From the NCBI GenBank assembly GCA_003427395.1, contig BFEA01000401.1:633222-663221 (forward strand): 30,000 bases of DNA. The letters run 5' to 3'. Made by a program: the position numbers and the translations under genes. The notes under the pieces were generated by a model, which saw nothing but the letters and a program-made list of their open reading frames with translations, had not been told where the DNA came from and did no database searches. Position 1 is the stretch's first letter. The number at the start of each line of letters is the position of its first letter. This DNA is from Chara braunii (taxonomy: Eukaryota; Streptophyta; Charophyceae; Charales; Characeae). Below, piece after piece: positions 10,629-19,036 of the stretch.

Positions 10629-11035
10629 GGATTGATGGATTGATGGATTGCTTGATTAATCAATTGATTGATTGATGGATGGATGGATAGGTTGATCGAT
10701 TGGTTGATTGATTGAGTGATTGATTGCAATCAGTAGGTTGACCGGTGATGCGTGACTGTGGATTGATTATGTGTTGTTGATTCAATTGATTCATTCATCG
10801 GACGATCGTTGATGCGTGGATGGACGGATGGAAGGGGAGATTGGCGGATGGATGTCCTGATCGATCAAGGTAGTCACAGTCACGGATTGGCCGAGCGATT
10901 GATTGAACTATTTCTTGATGGACTGGTTGTCGAAGAGATCGATTGATTAGGGATTTGATTAACTTACGGGTAAATCGACGGCTTAATTGGTTCATCTACC
11001 AACCGACGAATGACCGGATAGGTGGATCGATAGAT
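10400..11035. repeat. Long degenerate GATT/GATG tetranucleotide satellite
   Basis: About 630 bases are built from GATT, GATG, GATA and GGTT units. The purest part is an uninterrupted ATTG run near 10581-10628, and a block containing GATTGCTTGATTAATCAATTG is repeated at about 10566 and 10647. Decay increases to the right. It lies in UVSSA intron 1. Confidence 0.9.
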
Positions 11036-11253
11036 ATCAACCAAGGGATGAGTGAATGAAACCGTCTTCACATCCAGATACTGATCGATCTGGTCCCTTA
11101 ACTGATTGACCTACCATCTATTGATGGAGTAATCAACTGTGTCCGCCCTTCCTGTCCCAACGAAAGATTCTCCTATGCATGACACTGCTGCAGAGCGCGG
11201 CGCAGCGATCCCCTCAAGGGCAGGTTTAAAAAAAGAAAAAAAGAAAAAAGGAC

Positions 11254-11364
11254 CTACCGTCTTCACCCGAATAGAACGCCCGGTCATTATAACTGCATCT
11301 GGTCTGAAAGTTGCACCAAATACGGCTATAATGACCGCGCGTTCTGTTCGGCTGACGATGGTAG
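11254..11364. mobile_element. Miniature inverted-repeat (MITE-like) hairpin
   Basis: The 38-bp arms 11254-11291 (CTACCGTCTTCACCCGAATA...) and 11327-11364 (...TTCGGCTGACGATGGTAG) pair at 33 of 38 positions around a 35-nt spacer. The left arm has a relative at 25,971-26,004 that matches at about 30 of 34 positions, so this is a dispersed element and not a local palindrome. I could not define a target-site duplication. The size and fold would also suit a small-RNA precursor. Confidence 0.7.
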
Positions 11365-11535
11365 TGGCACCATGCCGTTCGACTATTGCCTACTCGTCAC
11401 ACCTTGCTACGTCCTTCTTCGCCGATACTTCTTTGCTATAAATACCGTTTCCACGAATAATGATTAGCTTCTCAAAAGAAGATAGATAGATAGATACTTA
11501 GATAGATAAACACAGAGAGAGAGAGAGAGAGGATA

Positions 11536-11563
11536 GCTTCAAAAGGAGGACCAGCTAACCAAT

Positions 11564-11627
<64 letters not shown>

Positions 11628-11712
11628 AGAAGGGGAGGGAGGGAGGAGGGGGGGAGAGAGAGAGTGAGAGCAGCGGATGGTTTTAAAAAGAGGGCGAACT
11701 AACCAATCGTGG
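11536..11712. repeat. Duplicated block flanking an (AG)n microsatellite
   Basis: (AG)27 occupies 11571-11624, with purine-rich flank to about 11670. Similar 35-bp blocks ending CTAACCAATCGTGG lie on either side (ending 11568 and 11712), 144 bp apart. The unit {block + AG tract} therefore appears tandemly duplicated, about 30 bp downstream of the exon 1 donor. Confidence 0.85.
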
Positions 11713-11739
11713 AATGCCTTCCTTTATTGGTCGTATTAC

Positions 11740-11931
11740 CTGCGAATGCTTTTTTTTTAGTCGATCTTGGAGAATTTCAAATGCGCTCCGTACGTTATCG
11801 TCAGACGTTCGCACGATTGCTTTGATTGCCTTCATCGTCTCGCTGTCCAACGTCATATCAGTGGTTAATGTCACCTTCTCAATCAAACTGCACAGGCTCC
11901 TCCTCGCTTGCAAATCCATGGCCACCGCCAT
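11740..11931 (-). CDS. UVSSA: UVSSA-like gene, exon 1 with start codon
   Basis: 64 codons from ATG at 11931 to the donor CGCAG|GTAATA at 11740/11739, phase 0. The protein starts MAVAMDLQARRSLCSLIEKV and ends with the helical segment VRTSDDNVRSAFEILQDRLK. Together with exon 2 this is the usual start of UVSSA's VHS/ENTH-like domain. The chosen ATG has G at +4 and the best family length; a second ATG five codons in (11919) is possible. The frame stays open upstream without another ATG in the inspected part. Intron 1 is 6.1 kb. The upstream (higher-coordinate) side should hold the 5' UTR and promoter: a C/T-rich plus strand, an exon-1-like duplicate and a CT microsatellite. No TATA box could be assigned. 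Confidence 0.85.
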
Positions 11932-12065
11932 GATCGCCGTCTCTAAACAAAGCTTCCACACAACCCCTACGCCTTTCACTCGTTCTTCTACCGGCCCCTC
12001 CTTTCCCCCCCCCTCCTCCCTCCCTCACTCCCGCCCTCCCTCTCTACGACTTGCACGCACCAACT

Positions 12066-12203
12066 AGTAATTTGATGCCATCTTTGTCTTCTTCATCTCT
12101 TTCATCATCTCGCAGTCGACTGTCATGTCAGTCCAACTTCTCTCTCTTTCAGATCGCAACCCTTCCGCCTCGCCTGCAAACCCTTTGCGTCCTCCTTCGC
12201 CAT
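12066..12203 (-). pseudogene. Decayed tandem copy of UVSSA exon 1
   Basis: About 272 bp upstream of the real start, the minus strand again reads ATG GCG ... TTGCAGGCGAGGCGGA, corresponding to MAxx..LQARR of exon 1. After a frameshift it reads TDMTVDCEMMKEMKK, which aligns with TDMTLDSETMKAIKA of the true exon. In the ATG frame a TGA follows after 26 codons (12,123-12,125), so it cannot supply the N terminus. It lacks the conserved C-terminal half and a donor. If the promoter lies further out, it would act as a 26-codon upstream ORF in the 5' UTR. The similarity is patchy at the nucleotide level, so homology is likely but not certain. Confidence 0.55.
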
Positions 12204-12221
12204 GATCAGAGCGCTCCCAAA

Positions 12222-12263
12222 GGGTCCCCCTGACCTCTCTCTCTCTCTCTCTGGGTCCCCCTG

Positions 12264-12306
<43 letters not shown>
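12222..12306. repeat. (CT)n microsatellite with duplicated lead GGGTCCCCCTGACC
   Basis: GGGTCCCCCTGACC occurs at 12222 and 12253, each followed by a CT run (about 8 and about 20 units). It lies in the presumed promoter or 5' UTR side of the UVSSA-like gene. Confidence 0.9.
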
Positions 12307-12311
<5 letters not shown>

Positions 12312-12509
12312 TTTTCTTTCCGAGTTTTTTCTTTCTTGGTTTCTTTTTTTCCCCCTAACGAACTCTTACAAGCGCGCCAGTGAATGGCGTGAGGGCGGCC
12401 GGCCAGGGGCAAGGAGGTGAGCGTAGATAGAGGGGATTATCTCGCAAGGGGAACAGCCCGACAGCGGGCGTATGTCGTTTTTTTTTTGTTTTGTTTTTGG
12501 TATACATTG

Positions 12510-12869
12510 CAAAATACCCCCAGAAGTTGACATGTACGCCAAAATGCCCCTAAAAGAAGTGGGTAGAGCGGAATGCCCCTCTGACAAAAACAATATTTTG
12601 TGAAATACCCTTGTCGTCGGTCGGACCCCCATCTTTGCAGTATACCCCTACCGGGTACCGTCCAACTTTGCCAAATGCCCTGTACTTGCCGACTTCTCCT
12701 CGGCGCTATTGCAAAAGGCCAAGTCCCAAACGGGGAGGTCCAGATTGCAAAGTTGCACACCCGCCTGACAGGGGCGCAACACAAAGATTTTGGCCCAAAA
12801 GGGCATTCCGCTCTACCCACATGCTTCAGGGGCATTATGGCGTCGATCTCAACTTCTGGGGGTATTTTG
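12510..12869. mobile_element. ~360-bp foldback element / MITE with ~90-bp terminal inverted repeats
   Basis: The left arm (12510-~12604) begins CAAAATACCCCCAGAAGTTG and contains GGTAGAGCGGAATGCCCCT. The right arm (~12783-12869) contains GGGCATTCCGCTCTACCCAC and ends CAACTTCTGGGGGTATTTTG. The arms are complementary along nearly their whole length with scattered differences. The ~180-bp middle shows no transposase-like frame, so this would be non-autonomous. It sits about 0.6 kb upstream of the UVSSA start codon. The target-site duplication is not clear. Confidence 0.8.
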
Positions 12870-13067
12870 AAAATTTTCCCTTCTTTTTTCTTAAACGACA
12901 CGGGCCCAGTGCCCAAGGCTTATATTCACAGTCTACCAGGAAAAGTTGGGAGCATCACCCAGTTTCGCTTACAGGGTGGGACCACACCCTGCGGGGCCTA
13001 CCTAGCCCCATGACTTCCAACAGTTCAATCAACTTTTTGTGTCCATAGTGCTCAGACCTATCGAATT

Positions 13068-13130
13068 ACCCTGAGGGCACGGGTGCGCAGCCCGTAGTTT
13101 GTTTCGTTTTGGCTGTGGTGAGGCCCTCTG

Positions 13131-13211
<81 letters not shown>
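13068..13211. repeat. GC-rich palindromic module plus (TG)n(AG)n, copy 1
   Basis: TGAGGGCACGGGTGCGCAGC at about 13071 continues CCGTAGTTTGTTTC and is followed by (TG)n at 13128-13172 and (AG)n at 13173-13211. The same module and microsatellite order recur at 13,918-14,056. CGGG-TGCGCAG-CCCG can form a short hairpin. Confidence 0.9.
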
Positions 13212-13213
<2 letters not shown>

Positions 13214-13339
13214 ATCTCTGTTTCTGAATCTGGCTCAGAACTGCTTCCAGATTCAGACAAAATCACTAGGCCCATTGGGCAGGAGTGGGTGGGCTGGGCA
13301 TGAGGCTGTAGGCCTGGTCCATATTTGAATTTCAAGGAC

Positions 13340-13870
13340 CTGCGGCCCCCACGCAGTTTCAAAATTTTAGACCATGGCCACCTACCGGCTCCCAGGAAAA
13401 TGCCACGGGCAAATACCGGTCCTGCATTTGCTTGAACTGCGCCCCCCCCCGCTCTTTGCCAGTGCCTTTCATTTTACCAGCCTTTGAACGACCAATGGGC
13501 CCGAATGAACGACCGGTATAACGAACGACGACGAAAATGTCTCAGGGGCATAAAACGCAACCCTGACGGGCTGCGAACACGGTTGTCTGAGCGAAGTGGC
13601 TGTCCACCCGTAAACTCGGGGCAGCGGAGCTATGCTCCAAATGCTATTGATGACGCTCACTCCTGCCCCACTTCCCAGAAACTGCTGCCTACAACCGAGC
13701 GCCCAGGTAACCACTCATCCAGAGATAGTTTACCGTGCTGGGTCTTCGCTAGCTGCCCCCTCAGAAGCCAGGTTTTCGTAAACCAAAGGAGGTCTGCCGT
13801 CCTTTGTCTCGGATAGGAGGTTTTCCTCCCCCAGTCACACTTTATGCTCCGACAGATATGAAGCTTCACC
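13340..13870 (-). pseudogene. Fragment of a LINE ORF2 3' region and 3' UTR
   Basis: Part of this (13,340-13,590) aligns on the same strand with the 3' end of the large LINE (about 14,757-14,995): both share GCCACGGGCA...TACCGGTCCTGCA and CGCAACCCTGACGGGCTGCG. Further upstream the minus strand reads GKLSLDEWLPGRSVVGSSFW and, in another frame, RVYGWTATSLRQ, typical of the segment between the RT and the zf-RVT domain in this LINE type. The frames change and a piece is missing between the two parts. It is a truncated, internally deleted second copy, probably of a related subfamily. Confidence 0.6.
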
Positions 13871-13917
13871 AGGGGCTTGATCTATTTATCAGACAGGAAT
13901 CGACCTTCAAATTGACT

Positions 13918-13977
13918 TACCATGAGGGCACGGGTGCGCAGCCCGTAGTTTGTTTCTTGATGTTGTTGTTGTTGTTG

Positions 13978-14056
<79 letters not shown>
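13918..14056. repeat. GC-rich palindromic module plus (TTG)n(TG)n(AG)n, copy 2
   Basis: The 35-bp module TGAGGGCACGGGTGCGCAGC/CCGTAGTTTGTTTC is identical to the copy at 13,071. It is followed by GTTGTTG units, then (TG)27 to 14,034 and (AG)11 to 14,056. The sequence beyond the microsatellite does not resemble that after copy 1. Confidence 0.9.
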
Positions 14057-14064
<8 letters not shown>

Positions 14065-14334
14065 CGTGACACCACTTTGTCAAAACGCCTCGACCGATAA
14101 GGCACCACGCTCCCCGAGCACACAGGGAGACTATCACTTTGTGAAAGCAGAGGGATCGGGAGCGGTCGCCGCTGCTTTTGGCCTGTTTCAATTTCGACCA
14201 CGACAGGCTTCGAATTTAAACCACCACTCTACCCGACGTTAGAAATTTGGGGGATCGGTAGCACAGGTCCATGAGGGCTACCAGTAGCACAGAGTGGAGA
14301 ACCGGCAGAGTGGTGAATATGGAAAATGAGATGA

Positions 14335-14728
14335 ATTTGCGCTATAAGCTATTTCACGGTTGAGACAAATTTTTTAATGTTTTAAGATATTTTTCCTGAA
14401 ACGATCATGACCAAATCTACGGACCCTCAAATTTTCAGACTTGTTTACGAGTTCTTCTGAGCGTGAAAAATCTTTGAAATAGGGGTACTTTTCCCGTTGG
14501 CCCTCATGTGCCAAAAATGGAAAAAGTGACGAATTGGCGCGGCATTTATTTAATGGTCTAAACAATTTTATTTTATTTTGTTGATATTTTTTCTGGAAAG
14601 ATCACGAACTGGCCTACCCCATATCAAATTTTCAGATCTTTTCTCCAATTATTCTGCGTACGAAAAATCGCCAAAGTTGACGCTAAAAAATTGTAAGATT
14701 GGACCTGCCTGCGCCTTCCAGTCGGCGC
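14335..14728. repeat. Diverged ~197-bp tandem repeat, two units
   Basis: Blocks such as GATATTTTTCCTGAAACGATCA (14386) and GATATTTTTTCTGGAAAGATCA (14583), CAAATTTTCAGA (14428 and 14625) and GTACGAAAAAT/GCGTGAAAAAT all recur with a constant offset of 197 and no indels. The units look 60-70% alike by eye. This is an old AT-rich satellite pair or a repeated part of the adjoining LINE 3' UTR. Confidence 0.7.
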
Positions 14729-14817
14729 CCCCCCTAAAAACCCGCCCTAACTCGCCACAGGGCCTGCGTCCACGCCGTTTCAGATTCGAAATTTCAAGGC
14801 CCTAATGCCACGGGCAG

Positions 14818-17800
14818 CTACCGGTCCTGCACATCCTTGAGCTGCCTATTTCCCACGAATTGAACCCCCAGCAAATACACCGCCCTTCCAACTACCGCAC
14901 CTTCTGGTGACGACGACGAAAAATGTTCCCAGGGCATAAAAAACGCAATGTTCCCAGGGGGGAAAACGCAACCCTGACGGGCTGCGAACACATTCTTGTT
15001 CCTGACCTCCCAGATAACCAGAAACAAGCATACCCTGAGAGCCTGGCCTACATAGCCCCATCCTTTGTCCAGGGCTAAGCCATCTGGGGCACCACCTAAC
15101 AGGATCCAGTGGTCGTCCCAGGGAAACACCAGGCCACTGATACGGTCCCAGTGGGATATCCACCAGTTCCAAATTCTTTGAGACAGCCGACACGAAAGCC
15201 ACAGGTGCACCTTAGACTCAAATGGCCAGCGGCACCTTGTGCATTGAATCTCGATTTCCATTCCCCTTCCGACCAGCCACACTGCCGAGCGGGTCGCAAG
15301 CATTGATAGTAGCCGAAACAGGGTCGTGGCTATGGTCAGAGGAAGTATCTTCAGTTGCGTCCAACATCTTGTGATGACTCTGCTGATCTGTGCATCCTCC
15401 GAAATGTCAACCTGTGTCCACTTGCTTATAGCCACCAAGAGAGGGGTTCTCGCCGGAAGCTGGAGATCGTAACCTCCTGCTGTTGTAAAGTCTGTAAGTC
15501 AGGCTTCCTTGGGGAACCTCTTAGATCCAGGCCAGGACCACATTTCGGAATCTAACCTCAGATTGTGGATTGGGACCCCGTTTGCCCAAAGTTTACATGT
15601 CCATTCACCATCCTCGTTGCAGATCTCCCGAATTTTGAATTGAAGTAGATTACCCAGTGGTCTGTTTGAGGTTGAGGGGGAACCCTCCTCCTCGCACAAC
15701 AAGATCTATGACCCTGGGATTTTGCTCCAACGTTGAAACATTCTGGTTTCTTCCGAGTCTGTCGAGAGGAGTTTCCATAATACATTTGTTTGATCTTCCT
15801 GTGTCACAGATAACTGAGTGATAAACCATGTCCCCGGAGGGGGCACCCCTGCCGGACTCAACAGATGTTCCCACTGCGGGGGGATAGCGGCCCTCAACGA
15901 GGCGCTCTAGCTTCCACTTGTCCCAATTTTCCCAATTTTTGTTTCAAATCTTGCAGCGATATCCATTGGCCTGTTAGTTCATCCCATCTGCCACCCTAAG
16001 GATACCTTTCTCCACCAATTGCCTCCCAAAGGCGATCGGGTCGCTTCCTGCTGAGAAGGAGCTACCATCTTCTCCCCGAATATGAGGATTATCGAATAGA
16101 GGTTGGGAGAGTACTTCGTCTCTAGATGTGGGCGGCACCTACGAGCGGGGTCTGATATTTTTCCAGGCGCTTAGGACGTCCTGTCAAAAGGGTGACGAAG
16201 TCTTTCTGCGGAGGTATGAGTCCAACATACAATAAGTCCAAACATTTGTGACTCGTGGCAGGTTCCAGTCTTGAGCAAGGATCCGTTCAGCCAACAGGAT
16301 CCAATGATCCTCTGATTGGTTGGACACTGCCTTAATTATCCATTTAACTAACAATACAGCGTTCTGCCTAGTTGGGTCCAACAACCCCAAACCGCCTTCT
16401 TCCCTGGGGCAACAGATTAACTCCCAGGCTACTTTTGATATAAAACCTGCGTCAGTTTTGGCGAATGGTTTCCACAAAAATCTAGCTGTTGCGCGCCATA
16501 TTGTTTTCACCGGTTGCTTCCCTAGTGCTCTGATTGTGCCTACAAACCACAACAAGGCGTACAATTCCACGTTAATTACCGGAGCTCGACCAAACAGGGA
16601 CAAGTGTTTGGCGGGGCCCCTGATGGCAAATCTTTGGATAACCTTCTGCTGTAGCAGGTCATTCTGAGTGTTCGCACACTGACCCAACGTAACTTGTACC
16701 CCCAAATATCTTTCCGAACACCCACTGACAATACGCTTCATCCCCCATTCCACCACAAGATTGTACTCTTCAGGCAGAAGATAAATGGACTTCGTCCAGT
16801 TCACTGTAACTTCCTATAGGGTTGCATAATTTGTTGAGCATGAATTGAACGCCATCAGTGAGCTCTGAGTATTTTTCGAGATTGCCATCATCAAGTCGTC
16901 CGCCAGGGCTTTCATCTTGCAGTCCAAGTGTTGCACTGGTAGTCCTTTAATACCAGGATGAGATCTGATACTTGATATCCGAACTTCTAGTTGTGTGATG
17001 AATAACAGGGGGGCCAACGGGCAACCCTATCTCAGGGATCTCGTAAGGGAGAAGGGGGCCGAGATATGCCCATTCAGCGAAACTGACACTGTGGAGAATG
17101 CGTACAGTACCATCACCCATCTGCAAAAGTTTGGGACGGACTGTATCACCTTCAAAGTTGTTAGTACATCGGCCCAATTTACACTATCGTAAGCTTTTTA
17201 TGGATCTAGGAGTAACACTGCCACATCCAAATTTTCATGTTGTACCCACTCCAAGGCTTCGATAGTTGTCATAATATTGTCAAAAATTGACCGTTCTTGT
17301 ACGAAGATGGCCTGGTCCCGTCCTACGAGTTCAGCTAAGTATCTACCTAGTCTATTTGGTAATAACTTAGCTAACAATTTATATGATACATTCAATAAGG
17401 AGATTGATCTCCAATTTCGGATTTCCGTCTTGTCTCCTTTCTTGTACATGATGAAGATGATGTCGTGCGTCATGCCTTTTGACAACTGACCACGAGTAAG
17501 AGCCTCATTGTAGATTTATACTAGATAGGGAAATAACGTTTTACCGTGTAGGAGGTAAAATTTCACTGACAGTCCATCCCTACCAGGGGATTTACCTTTA
17601 GCCATGTTGTTTACTGTTGCTTCGAGCTCTTCTGTTGTAACAGGGCGGTCTAGGTCCAGCCTTCCGGCTGAACCTTGTCTGACTGTAAGATTATCCCAGT
17701 GGTCTGAGTCTTCTGCGAGTTTGGTCTCGGGGGATTCTCCAATTCTGCGAAATGTGAGGATGTCCTTGAAATAGAGCACCGCATAGACACACATGGCATT

Positions 17801-19017
17801 CAATGTTGACGTTGATCTTGCTTCCGGAATGAACGGGTGACTCAATGTCTTCATCAACTGCGTTGTCCTCTTGGGGAACAGTTTTTGGAATGCCTCGTCA
17901 TCCTATCATATACTGAGATGTCTTTCACTATTAGTCTTTCAGCCCACTCTTCGGATTTGGTTAGTTGGATTTCATCCCATTTTGACAGCAATCTCACCCT
18001 TTCTGCAGCCCAAACTCAGGCCGAGACTGGGTGTACTTGCATCCTCTCTACCTACAACAGGTCTTTTAGGATGTTCGGTTCTTCTTTATTGTGGTTTGCT
18101 GCCATGATCTGAGAGAAAACATTCAGGTGGTTAGCGGCTATAGTAGTTCCTGCATGCCACCAGTCCCCTGCAGACTAAAAGTGATGCTAGGCTTTGGGCC
18201 ATGTACTGAAGAAGTTCTCTACCCAGGCCTTTCGGCCTGAGTCCCTGGGAGTCTGAACGTTCAAACGAAAGAAACCACTGCCTTTGTTTGCGAGATCCAT
18301 CAACAAGAATATCATTTTAACAGGGTAATGGTCAGACATTGGATCACGAATCACTTCAATGTTGGTCACTGCATCCCACCACACTGGGTTTAATAGCCCA
18401 TAGTCCAGTCTCCTTAGACATCCCGCTGATTTTCCTTCTGAAACCGAAGAACCCCAGATGTAACCGGATCTGAGCGATGGATGATTCTGAAGGCATCACA
18501 TAGTTCTAGTTCTACCGTGTAATCTGTGAGTGCGTGTAAGTCTAGAGGGCCTGCTGAGGAGTTTGGTATATTATCTAAGGAGATATTCCAATCACCAGCC
18601 ACTGTCAAATTATCGACATTCGGCGTGAATGAAATCAGATCTTGAAAAAACTTGACCCGTTCCGCTCTGTCTACTGGGGCATATACCGTCATTACTGCCC
18701 AATCAGACCCGAAGGCATAGAACTTAATCTAGGCCCATCTGCCCCATATGTCTGCTTCGTGATCGAAGATCTGAATAGGGGGGTCTCTCTGGAGTAAAAT
18801 GCCCACCTCACCTCTGGTTCCTACTGCAGGGAACCAAAGTTGGGGGCCGTCCCACCAGGCGCCTAACTCTTTGATCTTCTTTTCGTCTAACTTTGTTTCT
18901 TGGATGCAGATTGCGTGGATTTTCTTTTCGTGAAGCCGTTAGTTGAGCCCGCTTGCTTCTCTTTGATGTGTCTGGTAACCCCCTGAGGTTCCAGGTGACT
19001 ACATTAAGTTTATCCAT
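14818..19017 (-). pseudogene. LINE ORF2: APE endonuclease, reverse transcriptase, zf-RVT
   Basis: Starts MDKLNVVTWNLRG at 19,017. Endonuclease motifs are all still readable but in three frames: TWNLRG, then IQETKL (frameshift near 18,930), VYAPVD and GDWN (18,690-18,590), then LRRLDYG and SDHYPV (frameshift near 18,430). The RT part, from about 17,857 to 16,184, is one unbroken frame interrupted only by stops at 17,516 (TAA), 17,198 (TAA), 17,027 (TAG) and 16,814 (TAG). Motifs seen are KGKSPGRDGL, YKKGDKTEIRNWRSISLLN, LLLDP-stop-KAYDSVNW with the first catalytic Asp, stop-GCPLAPLLF, LADD with the Asp pair, YLGVQV and EEGGLGLLD. The C-terminal zinc-binding domain is in another frame (CTRCRWPFESKVHLWLSC near 15,230). 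The enzyme would copy element RNA at a nicked target. This copy cannot make it. Confidence 0.85.
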
Positions 19018-19036
19018 TCATGTTTGCATTCAGGGT

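Noticed and set aside
13068-13100. Helitron 3' terminus
   Set aside because: A short GC hairpin is present but the CTRR end and A|T insertion site are not evident; kept only as a finding about a repeated module.
14818-19017. Stop-codon reassignment to explain in-frame stops in the LINE
   Set aside because: TAA, TAG and TGA all occur, together with frameshifts, and the UVSSA exons contain none; simple decay explains it.
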